DNA of 64,000 bases from Cladopsammia gracilis (lineage: Eukaryota > Cnidaria > Anthozoa > Scleractinia > Dendrophylliidae). The position numbers and the translations under genes are program-made. Positions 18,606 to 30,752 of this stretch are shown here, in pieces (the stretch's first letter is position 1; every line of letters begins with the position of its first letter). The stretch lies in NCBI GenBank assembly GCA_022457155.1, contig JAJGOT010000201.1, positions 588,001 to 652,000 of the forward strand, read 5' to 3'. The notes under the pieces were generated by a model. The model saw nothing but the letters and a program-made list of their open reading frames with translations, did no database searches and was not told the origin of the DNA.

Positions 18606-20051
18606 TAGGAATTCCACAGCTGATTTATTCATGCGTCCAAAAATATACTGGATTGGCCGGATCGCAATGAGTCTGAAGCACTTAAATGACATGTATGTAT
18701 CAGCCTTTGCTTTTTGGTGTCACATATTATTGTGCCTGATAGTAAAATTCAGAGTTATTGTAGAGAGAAGTGTCCCATTGTTTTCTTTTTGCATTGAAAA
18801 TGAAGTATCAAAAAGACAGAGAACCCTCATTTACAAACTTCATGAAATGTGCTTCAAAAAGCTTTTCTTGCTCATTCTAGCATTGTTTTAAGCAGAGTGA
18901 TGCTTAGCTGAACATTTGCTGTCTTTTTCTTGCAATTTCATTAAAATTAAACCACTTTTTTAATTACCGAATTTTGATGAAATCGCCAGAAATCATTGAG
19001 TGAGGTGCAAAAATGCCGTCATACTAAAAAAGCTATTTAGTTGCCCAAAAATTTTATTATATTTTTCGTAAGCATAAAGATACTTCTTCTTTCTAGTATT
19101 AAAACTATGTTGTTAGCTTGTTGCCCATTGGAGATATTAGGATCTAAAATGACCTAATTTTGGCATCTCGTGAAAGTGACCAAACATGCCCTTCACTTAC
19201 GGTATTGGAAAAGCAACAAATCAAAGCAAACGATTCCAATAACACATTTTGCTACAAGACTGATCAATATAGAATACGATTTAGTAGTTTTTATTCCCAG
19301 GCTGCTATTTTTGTTGTCTTACCACTCGACTAAATTTAGCTAATTAATATGCATAAATTTGTGCCAAATGGCCATTTTTCAGGGGGGACCCTACTACTCA
19401 GAGAGAATAAAAAATTTTGACCTTATATTTTGGTACATGTTACTACTCATGACCCTCAATCTTTGTGCCAAGTTTGAGCGAAATCGGTGATTTGAGTATT
19501 ATCACCTCCTGCCTGGTCCTATGGTGGACACTCTCTTAATTTAATTAGTTTGCGTCTTCCAGGCCAAAGGCAACCATTTACACGTAAACTTTCTTTTGTT
19601 AATAATAAAAGCAACAAAAAGACTAGATACAAATTTCCAGGAAATAATATTAAATCCTTGAATTTGGATGCATCAAATTTCTGTGCAGGACTTTTCTGGT
19701 TGACATTTAATTCACTGATTAATGAAACAAGTTGCTCATTTCACTGGGGCCGTAGTTTCGTTATAAAATAACTCCGGAAATCCCGTGAAAAAGCTAGCCA
19801 AAACGTACGATTTTGTTCCCACCTATTTTTATTCCTAACCCTTTAGGCTAGAATACAAAAGCAAAATTTGCATTTTTCCACCTAAATAGAGTTTTGGTCC
19901 CAAGTTTGTGATTTGAGGATTTGAAGGATTTGAAAAAAATATATCTGCAAGCGGTTATTTGTGCGAGTTTACTTCCGCCGTTTTGTTGCTTTCACCATTT
20001 CATGTCATTTAGGGTATTTTCAAAATAGCTCATGCACGCAATGCGTGCCTA
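18606..20051. other. Tail of the 6-kb repeat, no gene
   Basis: 18606-19540 has no recognisable frame. 19540-19900 is an inverted match to 48750-49100. 20027-20051 is the hairpin end of the repeat. Confidence 0.6.
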
Positions 20052-21442
20052 TGTTCCAGATATGTAGAACGGTTTTGAAACTTTCAAAAATACGATCCAG
20101 ATTTTGCTCACGATAAAAGGTATCGTTATACGATATGTCGATACTCAAAATTTTAATGCCCTTTTCATGGAGATTTATCCATTTTATGCCTCTGTCGTTG
20201 GTGGGTTGCGCGGTAAGTTTACTGCCACCTATCCATCCAGCTTCAGACTTAGTGGTATTTATCTTAAGAATAGTAATAGAATTAAGACCATACCGAGAAA
20301 GGCCAAGTCTTTCAGAAAAAATGTGCCATCATCGGCAAATAATTCGAGTTTTTTATGCTTTCCGTCTAACCAAATACCTTCAATCTGGCTATTTTGGCGA
20401 ATTAATGATGCTAAGATTTCTATCACCAGAATAAAAAGGTGGGGGGGGGGGGGGGGGGGGGAGGAATTGGACCTCCTTGTTTAGTACCTCTCGTTATGCT
20501 AAACAGATTTGTCGCGAAGCCATTGTTCAGTACGCAAGCGCGGTTACCACAGAGCAGAACGCTGATCACTTTACAAAATCCTTCCTAAAACCAAAATGAG
20601 TCAACGAAGTGAGGATAAAGTTATGTTCAATACTATCAAAAGCTTTCTCGAAATCGGCTGCGAAAAGTATGAGTGGTTTGTTATTCTTTATTGTGAAATC
20701 CATTTTGTCGTCAATGAAACGAACAGAGCCCTCAATATTTCGCAGTCAACTAGTTTCGTTAAGACTTTACTCACTCGGTTACTTAGCACCTTGCTGCATA
20801 TTTTGGTATCCACATTGATAAGGCTAATTGGGCGCCAGGAAGATAAAAGTCTTTTGTCTTTGCCTGGTTTCTCTAGTAATGTAATGACTACCTGCTGTTG
20901 GGAGGTGCTTAACGTTCCTTTTTCAAATGAGCTGTTAAGGCATCTAGTTAAATCGGAGTTTAACATGTCCCAGGCAAGATAGGCAAGGCTAGGCAAGGGA
21001 AGGCAAGATAGGCAAGGCAAGATAGAATTCCTTCGTAAGGCCGTCCATGCCAGGTGTTTTGGACGAACCTAGTTGTTTTAGGGCGTTGTGGCATTTGTTT
21101 ATTGTTAAGTAGCTTTTGCAGGATGCTTTCTCTTCAGCGGTTAAGGTGGGAGAATCAATGCTCGACATGAAACCTAAACAATCCTCGGGGGGTTTCGGTG
21201 TTCTTCTGCGAATAGAGACCGCTATAGAAATTTTCGATGTTGTTAAGAATTTCTTTTGGATCAGTGATTACGTGACTATTTTCCGTTAATAACTTTCTTA
21301 GGTGTGTTTTTGCCTTATTACGCTTTTCCAAGGGTAAAAAATATCTTGTATTTTTTTCGCCCTGCTCGTACCAAACCACTTTGGATCTCACAATTATTCC
21401 TTCCGTGGTGTAATTACTTTTTTTCTTCCAATGATTTTTTAG
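20052..21442 (-). mobile_element. LINE 2 RT domain
   Basis: Minus-strand motifs in order: S-K-V-V-W-Y-E-Q-G-E-K-N-T-R-Y-F (about 21390-21345), F-Y-S-G-L-Y, S-S-W-R-P-I-S-L-I-N-V-D (about 20840), and L-F-A-D-D-G-T-F-F at about 20330. The segment between the last two is frame-broken and carries a G-tract (20443-20461). It joins to 14056 downstream and to 22620 upstream once the insertions are removed. Confidence 0.85.
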
Positions 21443-22619
21443 CGGAGCACTGGCCTGGCCGAAGGCCAGGCTGCGCAGCCCCATACTCATAGAACCTATG
21501 CCCGCATTTTTCATGGTCATGACTAGCGGAATGTTTCGCGGGCGCGTGTCTGCAACATGTGTGTCGCGCAAGGCTAGCTAGCTCGCGGGCGCGTATGACG
21601 TCGCACAACATGCGCGTATAACGCAAAAAAACGCGCGGCTACACAGCCGTCAGCTCGGTAAACACTTTTTAAAGTTTTAAAAAAGATGGCTCTTTCGCAG
21701 TGTTAGGCGGAGCAGTAAAGTCGTTATTTCCCTGGATTTTTTTCGCGGTTTGCTACTCAAGACAGGGATACTAATTAAGGAATACTCAGAAGCCGCTTTA
21801 GTGGGAAAAGAAGAGCTTTCAGGGATAAAATCTTGCTTCGAGGAACTTCATCAAAATGCAGGAGCAATGCGGGGAGATGCCTTGTTCTTATTACGGATTT
21901 CAGAACCGAAGAAGCGGAGTTTTAACGAATATTCAAGCAGTCTAGTGCTTTAAAGGTAAAATAAATCACACTTTTCGATGGGAATTTATGTTGATATCAA
22001 TTTTTGATTGACTTTTCCTTTGTGTTTTCTTAAGGTTTGGAGACATGTTTATGAAACGTTCAAATTAAGTCGTGTTGTTATCTTGAATTTCAACGAGGAC
22101 AGCTCTGCCTTGATGCACAATAAATGGTACGTGTTCTGCTTTTAAACATAAATTAATGGAGATTTGAATAAAATTTTTCGAAAGAAGATTGTGTTGTCCG
22201 TTTTTGTCTTTGTTCATTCATTACATAGATTAAAAAGCGATTTTATGTAAACAAAACAAGACGTAGATTTTCTGTCTTCACTCCCGTCGCCTTATGCAAA
22301 TATGTTTGTGTATTTTTGCAATTTTGATTTCCAAATCAGTTTCTCGGGCAATTTTTGACAAACAAAAACTGTATTTTATTCGCAAAGTAGTCGTACTAGT
22401 TATTCTAGACAGAGAAAAGTTGTTTTTGTGAACTTTTGTACGGTCTAAATGTACTGTGCAGACGGTCGGTTAATAGTGTTTTTGAGAATTGCTAAAATTG
22501 AAAATAGCCCGTTCGTCAATCTTAATTCTTGTGTTTCCAACCTTTCACCTTAGTTAAGTTTCACCTTAGTTAAGCTTGTTCAAAGTGCTACGCTGTTAGG
22601 CTTGGCCTATCTATATATA
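21443..22619. mobile_element. 1.2-kb insert in LINE 2 (hairpin-ended repeat copy 2 plus unknown sequence)
   Basis: On the minus strand the end is GTGCTCCGC next to TAA, preceded by the stem GCCTGGCCTTCGGCCAGGC. The LINE frame reads on if the insert is removed (D-S-L-K-N-H-W-K-K-K). Internal 22180-22530 is a direct repeat of 60710-61035. A 67-aa frame at 21750-21953 is not recognised and is probably not a gene. TAA flanks both sides, but TIRs are not visible. Confidence 0.6.
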
Positions 22620-23570
22620 TTAAACTGTCGTGCTCGGCGACCTTAGCAGGATCTTGTTCCCAACGGTTGATGTTTTCTAATTTCTTAATCTTTTTCTTCA
22701 ATATCGCGGTATCCGTTCCTAAAGGTTTTTGCACGTGCTTTTGAATATGTTATTGCTGATTTGCGAATTTCATATTTCAACAGGTCCCACCGCAGCTGAG
22801 GGCAATCGATACCTTCAGCATCCATTCTTGCTTTGCAATTGTTAATTACAGTTTTACTCTCTTCAATGTAGTTGTTTTCGTTAATAAGTGAGTTGTTGAA
22901 TTTCCAAAAGGAAGGACCGTTTTTAACCCTGGGTAAGGATTTTATATGTAAAGTTACCGCAGAGTGATCAGTGGACGGGGCCGGAATAATATCTATTTCT
23001 TCCGATCTGCATATGGTTGAAGTTCATCAGAAATAAAGAAATAATCTAATCGTCTGTACATGGTTATATTTGGGGAGCTACTACGTCCTTGCACTTTGCC
23101 GCTCCAAGTGAATCTTTTTGCCTCAGGGTTTCTGACCCTCCATATGTCACACAAATCCAGATCTAGCATGATTTCCTGAATGGTCTCGATGGAGCGAACT
23201 TTCAGTTTAGGGTTACCACCGCTTGCTTCCAAATCCGTATCGAAGACGAAATTAAAGTCATCGCCCCATATAAAGGAAGTATCTATTGGATGGTCCAAAC
23301 TGTTGATTTCTTCGCATATCTCTAATAGAAACGATGCTTGACTTTTTTCATCGTTGGGCGCATAGGAATTTATTAATAGGAAATTATTGCCTTTCAGCAG
23401 GCAGCATATAAGAATGAATCTACCTTTTGGGTCGACACTTTTTTGACGATGCTATAGTCTAGCTGTTCACCAAATAAGATAGAGCAATTATTTTCATCAG
23501 ACTTCGATCCCTTCCTAGCTTACCAAAATTTATACCAGTGCTACGTTTTCTAGACAACCCTAATTGTGCC
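22620..23570 (-). mobile_element. LINE 2 endonuclease and linker
   Basis: Minus frame 23298-22993: S-F-I-W-G-D-D-F-N-F-V-F-D (catalytic region, G-D-D-F-N in place of G-D-F-N), F-T-W-S-G and R-R-L-D-Y-F-F-I-S, typical of the C-terminal half of LINE endonucleases. D-H-S-A-V and the W-K-F-N-N-S-L linker follow towards 22860. The N-terminal half (23560-23300) is frame-broken. Confidence 0.82.
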
Positions 23571-23599
23571 ATTATCAGAGGTTAAAATTACGATAACGA

Positions 23600-24650
23600 G
23601 TAATAACGTTATGATAAACTCACTCTAATAGTTCTTTGGGTACATTGTTGATCGCGTAGTTTATACTTCCAATTTTAAGTGTCCTTCCAATAACTTTTGC
23701 TTGTGGGCCGCTTGCTTGAGCCTTTAACATCGCTCTTTCATCCTGAATGTCGCTGGGGTATATTCCAGGGTTATGTACGCATCAGGAAACAGGGCCGATT
23801 CTTTGAGAGGCTTTCTTTTCCGAAAGACAATCTCCTTGTCCTCCAGACACACAAATCGTACGATCGGTCGAGGTTTACCTTGGGCTGATTTTCCCATCCT
23901 ATGTATAGCGTGGCATTGCATTTGGCTCGTCTCTACACCCATATCCTTTGCAATAATGTCGTAGATCAGATTTAGATCAGATTCGGAATATTAAGTTTTC
24001 TCTACGCGAATACTCCTCGAGTTGTAAAACCTTTTCCTTCTCCTTCTTTAGTTGAGCCCTTAGTGTATTAACTTGATTTACTTGAGAGGCCAATGTAAGC
24101 GATAGAGATTTGGGCTCATCCTCGGTGTAAAAACCTGCCAACTCACGAGTGACGTAAAACAAAGAAAACAAAAGGTACTTAAACAATAGAGTGCAAGACA
24201 ACAAAGGTAGAAAACAAAGGAAAACGTCACAGGTTTCTACACAGAGGTAAACCCGAGATTTGTTACTGGTTTCGAGTGACACAATTTTAGCCGAAGACAT
24301 CTCGGCGGTCTTTTCTAATTCAGACACGGTGTTTCTCAACACTTGAATTTCCGCCTTTAACTCGTTCTTGAAACTTTCCATTTCCTCCTTAAGCTGTATG
24401 AAGTTGCTGTCCATCTTTTCACTAAGGAAAGCAAGAGTGTCCATGATTGCGTTTAATGTTACCGGCGAAAGAGTGTTTTTGTCTGATGAACTCATATTTG
24501 TACTGTTGACACGTGGCAGCTTCGCTTCGACGGTTTGTGGGCTTTTAGGGCTGCTAGATCTACTCTTTCGCTTTTTATTTCCCATACAAACATGAGACCA
24601 TTATGAGACAAACGAGAAATAAGAAATTAGGCAAAGTATAACAGTTCCAC
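23600..24650 (-). mobile_element. LINE 2 ORF1 with MITE insertion
   Basis: Starts at 24585 with M-G-N-K-K-R-K-S-R-S-S-S-P. Continues through a long coiled coil (L-K-E-E-M-E-S-F-K-N-E-L, then L-R-A-Q-L-K-K-E-K-E-K-V-L-Q-L-E-E-Y-S-R-R-E-N). The RNA-binding end lies at about 23940-23724 (C-H-A-I-H-R-M-G, P-R-P-I-V-R-F-V). The 143-bp element at 24112-24254 interrupts the coiled coil, and a frame break lies near 23970. Confidence 0.8.
24112..24254. mobile_element. 143-bp MITE with 7-bp TSD GAGATTT
   Basis: Flanked by GAGATTT at 24105-24111 and 24255-24261. Imperfect TIRs: GGGCTCATCCTCGGTGTA against GGGTTTACCTCTGTGTA. Excision restores ORF1 as E-T-S-N-K-S-L-S-L-T-L-A-S-Q. Confidence 0.8.
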
Positions 24651-24699
24651 TAGGAAGGAATACGAGTTGAGAGACGGAGCTCTATGAAGTGCGTCCGTC

Positions 24700-26113
24700 C
24701 GCCGTTGCTCGATCCCAGGTTCTCGACCCTACTATCGATTAGTGAAAATAACCAAGCAAATATCAGCAATCTGCAATTAATAAACAATTCACCACCAGCC
24801 TAATATTTCAGATTTTGACAAAATGAACATTAATCGTCATAAATTGGCAGTTGGAAATTTAATGTCCTTAAAATGCTAATAAAAACAAAATCAAGAATTT
24901 TCCAAAACGTTCATTCCAATAATGGTACATGTAAACTATTATCTTGAAAATCAACTCCTGGATACCACGACAGCCATGTACACTAATCTATTTTACAAGG
25001 CATATAAGCCATGATAATGAAATGTACTTTACTAAAAGATTAAATTTGAAACAAGTTGGCTGTGTTTTCACGAGGCGGTTTTTCTCGCTTAACATTCCTG
25101 TAGGTAATTTGTTTACTGACCGCGTTAAGCAGCTTAAAAAATTTATGCGTTTTCACGGACAGAACTTTATTCATTTTTCTTATACCATGCGCGATATATT
25201 TTCTTTTGTTAAAACAATAGAAAATTAGAACACAAAAGAACGACAACACAATGCCCTTCTTTGTTGTTTAACTGCCGACAAGCTTAAGCGACCTGGTTTG
25301 GTGGCTTAAATTTAATGAGAATTCTATTGTAGTTCGCCGACTCGCTTAACTTTAAGCGAGTTGGACAAGCAACTGTTTTCACGAGATTTCCGACTGTCAC
25401 TCGCTCAGCGACTTGAAAAATCGCTCGTGAAAACACGGCCGTTATGTATTCACTATACCTTACATGATCATACATGATACATGCAAGTGTGGACACAAAA
25501 ATGTAAAACTAATCATTTCCATCCCAAACCTGCATACACATCACTAACAAAAAAAATAAAAATTCCCCTGTACCAATTTTAGCGCGATCGCGTCACGTCC
25601 CCGTCGCCATCGCCATCGCCACGAGATTCGCGGCCCGTTTCGGAATCACGATTGCTATCTTGAAATCGCGGCGGCCAAAAACGCAATGCGATCGCACAGC
25701 GATTGTAGGAAATGTTGCGTCGCGAATCTCGGTGATGTTGCGGCGGCCAAAAACGCGCCGTAATTAATTGCGGAGACCCACTCGTGGTGATATCACGCCG
25801 CGATCCTAATATCGCTTCATGATCTTGGTGAATTCACGGCGCAAATAAGTGGTCATGTCTCGCATGTTTTTAGCTACTCCAACCTTAGACGCAGATATCT
25901 CGCTAACCAATCAGAATATCGAAAAAGCCTGACAAGGTCTTGATGACTGATCCCTTGTGCATAACACTGTGCAGCTATTATGGTCTTGCCACGGCATTCG
26001 ACACCTGATAAATTCGATTGAACAACCCTTAGCCGTTTGGCGGTTTATTGGCTCCTGGCCGTTTGTAAAAGAAAAAGTTGCTAAAATGATATATTTATCG
26101 AAAGCTTTCTTAA
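24700..26113. other. No gene recognised; interspersed repeat pieces
   Basis: 25050-25450 has several TTTCACGAG and CTCGCTTAA words without a clean period. 25590-25830 is a GC-rich repeat rich in CGCGGCGGCCAAAAACG and ATCGCCATCGCC, partly shared with 12440-12495. Confidence 0.5.
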
Positions 26114-26117
26114 TTAA

Positions 26118-26552
26118 AGTGCCTATCACCCCTAGAACGTTATTTTCAGAATCAACTCTATGTACATCGAATAGTTGAATGGTAAAATATTTCTTGTTTT
26201 GAACGTCGTGTTAATGAGTTATAGAGATTTGAATTTTCAACCCGGGAATCATTTATTATACAACTACTTGTTTTCACTTACAAGCAATATTTTTTTACGA
26301 ATCAGTTGACTATCTACAGTTTATTTTCAGTATTTATCAACTTAACTATCCTCAAGCTTTAAACTGCGTATTGTAAATTGGCGTAGAAATAATGGCAAAT
26401 TCCCGGGTTGACGTCATCTAATTAGCATTTTGTAATTTCAAATCTCTATAACTCACAAATGCGACGTTCAAAACAAGAAATATTCTACCATTTAACTATT
26501 CAATGCCCATAGAGTGGATTCTGAAAGTATCTTTCTAGGGGTGATAGGCACT
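26118..26552. mobile_element. 435-bp TTAA-flanked MITE
   Basis: TTAA at 26114-26117 and 26553-26556. TIR begins AGTGCCTATCACCCCTA, with arms of about 100 bp (including AAATATTTCTTGTTTTGAACG). The TTAA target suggests piggyBac-like or Kolobok mobilisation. No coding capacity. It ends 40 bp beyond the stop of the adjacent exon. Confidence 0.85.
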
Positions 26553-26592
26553 TTAAGCTTTATATTAATATATAGTTTGGTTGGGAGTACCC

Positions 26593-27062
26593 TTAACTTG
26601 AAAGGCTGAAACGTTGCTCTGCTAAACTAAAATCTGTCAAATTAAACTCACATGATTTTTTCGTAAAGGCCTCCTTGCATATCAAGTAGTTCTCTTCTTC
26701 CATAGTTGTCTTTAAACTGACAGTCTCCAAGTTGAGTTTCCTTTTAATTTCATCAGTCACAAGGTAGTTCTCTGCAACCTTATTAAGGTGACCAGAACGG
26801 TAATCATCCCACAGACTTTCCAGGCTTTCTAGGGTGGGACACTGGACTTCTATTACCAAAGAGCCCAGGCCCACAGACTGTACGGCCAAGTTGTGAACCA
26901 TTTTTAAATACCTGAAAAGTGCACCCAATCCATCACAAGTAGAAAGCTGACTATGATGTTTCAAGTACACTTGTATTTGATGTCTAAACATATCATCAAC
27001 TATCTCATGCTGTTCATCGCTTAAGTCTTGGGAGGAGAGCCTGATAATAGAGTTAAGATTTC
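26593..27062 (-). CDS. Terminal exon of a host gene: TRADD-like N-terminal domain
   Basis: Acceptor TTATTTTTCAG ends at 27063. The exon opens in phase 1, so the first codon is completed by a G from the previous exon. It encodes about 155 residues and stops at 26593. Residues 50-125 carry Q-S-V-G-L-G-S-L-V-I-E-V-Q-C, L-E-S-L-W-D-D-Y-R-S-G-H-L-N, V-A-E-N-Y-L-V-T-D-E-I-K-R-K and L-K-T-T-M-E-E-E-N-Y, which I recognise as the TRADD-like N-terminal fold that is expanded in corals next to NACHT, DEATH or repeat domains. Here it is C-terminal. Such domains are thought to mediate death or immune adaptor contacts; the partner is unknown. Phase matches the exons at 48070 and 57171, so a single gene is plausible. 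Family call is from memory. Confidence 0.7.
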
Positions 27063-27719
27063 CTGAAAAATAAGAAAAATGGCCAATAAATTCCCTCAAC
27101 GAAAGATTCTCTTCTATCAATAAGAAATAACACCAATACGAAAGGCTCACCTTCCATAGAACATTAATTTTTTACAAACACAGATTTCTAACATGATGCA
27201 AAGGAGAAAACCAGTGAGATACATTGAAAAACAAAACGCAAAGTCTTATGGGAATTGTGACACCCAAGGCTATCATTAAACTTCTAAGATACTGGGTCCA
27301 CATATAAAGTAGCCAGTCATAAAATGAGGAAAACTTTTGAGCCTTTTGACTTTCAGTCATTTTGAATCTTTGAGTAGCTGGTCATCTTGCCTTTTGTTGC
27401 CAGCTATAATAGCTGTTGCCAGCTACTAATGACAGCCTTGGACACCACAAGTAAAAGTACAAATACTCACTCACCACTGCCATAAAAGTAGAAGAATTCC
27501 TACTAAATCCCCCTTTTGTAGGGTGGATATAAGAATGATCTGACTGGGCAGGGGACTTTCTCAAATTAGCTTTACTATTTTACAATTCCCCTTTTAATGA
27601 TAACAGGAAGTTGTACACAGCTTGAACTTGTCTGACTCGTGGCGCCTTTAATTCATTGCAGCATTGATTTCCTAGTGTTTTGAGTGCTTTTACGGAGAAA
27701 CATAAGCTTAAAATTATGT
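27063..27719 (-). other. Probable intron of the TRADD-like gene
   Basis: Starts upstream of the acceptor at 27063-27064. Minus-strand frames at 27360-27172 and 27564-27382 have no domain and no paired splice sites, so I treat the stretch as intronic. Confidence 0.45.
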
Positions 27720-28340
27720 CTAATCAAAGGCTCCTAACAGCCAACCCGTAAAGAAGAAATGCTAACGCGTAACGCAATATTGCCGTAACCTTACGTTTTC
27801 ACACTGACACGGTTCGATATTTAAAAAAACAAAATTAAACGTAAGGATTTTTGACGAGCGAAAAAAAAACAGTACATCACTTTCATAATGTCCAGTCCGA
27901 AGAAAGAAAAAAAAAAGGAAAAAAAGGACTTGAGCGATACTCGAACTCGGGCCTTCCGGAGATAAGTTATAACATCAATCCACTGCGCTATCGAGGAACA
28001 CATGCTCAAAAGAGACAAAATTTTATTATTTTAAGGTAGATACGCATCAAAACGCGTTTTTCGGCGGCAAAATCCTTTTAGATCGATTTTAATGTTGCAT
28101 TAAAAACTCCAAATGCGAAACATCTGCAAGCTTATTGTTGTCTACATTCGTTTACATCAATTAATTATTGTTATCGCTGGATTCACGTTGTTGTTGTTGT
28201 TGTTACGAAACGTATTCGTAACAAAGCATTTACTCACTAAGTTTACAGCTGATGGAAGGAGTGAGCGAGTGAGTGAGTGAGTGAGTGAGTGAATTTTATT
28301 TAGCCACCATTACCGATAACCCGTTCATTACGCTTTCACG
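27720..28340 (-). repeat. Interspersed repeat with tRNA-like segment, copy 1
   Basis: Matches 58010-58620 over most of its length (shared AATGCTAACGCGTAA, GTACATCACTTTCATAATG, AACAAAGCATT). It includes a minus-strand tRNA-like piece at 27922-28010 with an A-box-like TAGCGCAGTGG and B-box-like GAGTTCGAGTATC. It ends in (GTT)n at 28183-28204 and (GAGT)n at 28260-28291. Confidence 0.65.
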
Positions 28341-29600
28341 TATACACGGGTTTAAAAGTAAGACTACACTACATTCACTACATTCAGTAGCCGACACTTA
28401 AGCTTGATCGCTTAGCAAATAGCAAGTTATATAAAACACAAAACTTGCCGGAGCAAAAATCCCTCAGGAATAAGCGGCGAACAGAATGTCAAAAAGTCCT
28501 ATTCATCCATGAACGCCTTGCATTGTCTTGAAAACGTGCAATTGTACGCTGAAGTTCTTAATTTTGCTTCTCAAGTCAACACACGGAGAGATTTTGCGGT
28601 ATGTATTTCATTGCTGAAAGCCATATAGTCGTCGACATAAACTTAAATATGCGTGCAAAAATTTGCATGCGCTAATGTGACACACAAAAAAAGTAGAAAA
28701 GTCACAGCCGGATTTACAACTCGTGTGCTCCGTCACGAGTAAAATTGTCAACAGTTTAAGATCCTGCCATAAAGCTACTCCTGCACTCTTACATAATGCA
28801 TGGATAAATCCAGGATTTTGAGACGTGCTGAACTGTCAAATTTTAATTAATTTTCAGAGTCAATTAGAGGGCAGTATCGTTTTTTTTTTTCAATAATTGG
28901 AAAACAAGATGTGCGATGAATAAACTTTATTAAAGCTTACTTCTCTCAAACATTGTCAATCTCTGCATTCAAACGTCGTGTTTTTGAGATTTTATTCGAA
29001 AAAGTTACAGTTTTTTTATAAGAAACCGCTATAAATGCAATGTAAGTTTTTAGCTGTTATATCACATATCCAGCCTTAAAAAGTAAACAACGAAAACATC
29101 TAAGCTAATGAAAGTTAGGAGATCTTTTAATTGTCACCTCTTTTGTCATTTTCATCGCGGTCTGCATGCTTCCTTTCTTCAAATTTTGAGTTAGCTTTGC
29201 TTTGATGTGAAGTACGCATCTTCTATAATTATGATTTCCGAGGAAAGCTTAACGGAGAATTCATTTATTTTCCGTAACTGCCACAAAATACACCGCATAT
29301 TATATATACCTTTTGGTCAGCCATTTTGAAAGAAAGAAAAAGCTGACCAATCAGAGCTTGTAAAAGCATGTCACAAATCAACTGCCAATCAGTGGTCCCG
29401 TTAGATCAGTCCAACCAGGGTCTTCTCCGCAGAACTTGCCATTTTGAATTTAAAGAGGGTTAGGCCCTGGGGACGAGGTTAGGGACGGACCATTACTTTT
29501 TTGACGGAGGGTGTTGGAACATTTTGAAATAAATTGTTTGCAGAGGCTATAAACACTGTACGGTGGCCCAATAGGGACACTGCTTTCAATAATAATTTTC
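28341..29600. other. No feature recognised
   Basis: AT-rich with scattered stops in all frames. No inverted or tandem repeats beyond short homopolymers. Confidence 0.5.
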
Positions 29601-29624
29601 ACAAACGTTTTTAAAGAAAATCAC

Positions 29625-29815
29625 TAACAAGTGAATTATTCACTCCGATTAAAAGAAATCCCCGCACCCAGCAAACAAAAAAACCTATACACTGCAAACA
29701 AAATAAACCCGCACTTAAAACAAAATAAATTCGCACACTGCAAACAAAATGAATCTGCAAACTGCAAACAAAATAAATCCCCACACTACAAACAAAATAA
29801 ATTGTAATTATGTAT
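29625..29815 (+). repeat. Tandem repeat, CTGCAAACAAAATAAA unit
   Basis: Five to six diverged units of about 24-27 bp (CACACTGCAAACAAAATAAA and variants). The minus-strand open frame through it is a repeat artefact. Confidence 0.75.
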
Positions 29816-29911
29816 GTATGCGCCATTGTTTTGCTTTTGTTTTAGTTTTAAGAACGGTATGCATAACTAATATATGGGGTTAAACAGAAATCTTTCCGGC
29901 TGAAAAGTGCA

Positions 29912-30752
29912 AAATGACGGAGGTTTTTTCGCTCCAACTAAATCATATTTCCCACCAAAATGTTCACAAGATCCCAGTCTCTTCAAAACTTAGTGTGGAT
30001 GTTGACATTATGCCTATTAAAACGAGTTAGAACACTTAAAGCGATGGCCGCGCGGTCGAACTCCATACAAGCCTTTATACGAAATTGCTCACTTCATATC
30101 AAGGTAAAAATGACGGTACTTTTTTTAAAAGTTATTAAAATATTTTAACGTTTCTAGATAGAATAATAACCATATTACTGGAATCCAAGTGTGGATTTCC
30201 GAAAAGTAATTCATAAATTGCCAGGCTATGCATTGACAGTAGAGCATGCGAATAGATACAGACTAATAGAAGCCAGAAGCATAGTGCACTGCAAAAATGG
30301 CAAAATGACGGGATTTTTTTCGCTCCAACTAAATCATATTTCCCACCAAAATGTTCACAAGATCCCAGTCTCTTCAAAAACGAGTGTGGATCAAATCAAA
30401 TCAAATCAAAAACTTTATTAAGCACAGAATGTTGACATTATGCCTATTAAAATGAGTTACACCGCTAAAAGCGATGACCGCGCGGTTGAACTTCATATAA
30501 GCCTTTACTTGACATTGGTCACTTCAAGGTCAAAATAACGGGACTTATTTTTTAAGTTATTAAAATGTTTTAACGTTTCCAGATAGAATAATAATAATTA
30601 ACGTTTCCAGATAGAATAATAACCAAATGGGCGAAATTTTGATTTTCCCTTTAAAAAAATGGCGTTTTCACAGTGATTTTAAAGGTCAAATTGGGGGTCT
30701 GGGGACGAGTTAAAAAAATTAGAGGCAAATGTCACCCAATTTTTTGCCATGA
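29912..30752 (+). repeat. Dimeric 415-bp repeat, inverted partner at 45652-46478
   Basis: Two head-to-tail units, each with CTCCAACTAAATCATATTT, AAATGTTCACAAGATCCCA, GTTGACATTATGCCTATTAA and AACGTTTCTAGATAGAATAA, then a unique tail (GGGGGTCTGGGGACGAG). The reverse complement of 45652-46478 has the same dimer and tail. A (CAAAT)n run with extra bases sits in the second unit at 30387-30425. Confidence 0.85.

Larger units (their letters stand above)
14057..20051. mobile_element. 6-kb unclassified repeat splitting LINE 2 (contains LINE 3)
   Basis: The left end TTGAGCTATTTTGAAAAAAT folds on itself. The right end is AAAATAGCTCATGCACGC followed by a GCACGCA/TGCGTGC hairpin and CTA. Both ends recur, inverted, at 50347 and 48287, where they bound a 2-kb copy without LINE 3. 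The segment 19540-19900 also matches 49100-48750. No TSD is evident and the LINE 2 frame resumes on each side, so this is an insertion, possibly Helitron-like. Confidence 0.7.

Noticed and set aside
21750..21953. 67-aa plus-strand frame in the LINE 2 insert
   Set aside because: No domain recognised and no second coding copy in the window.
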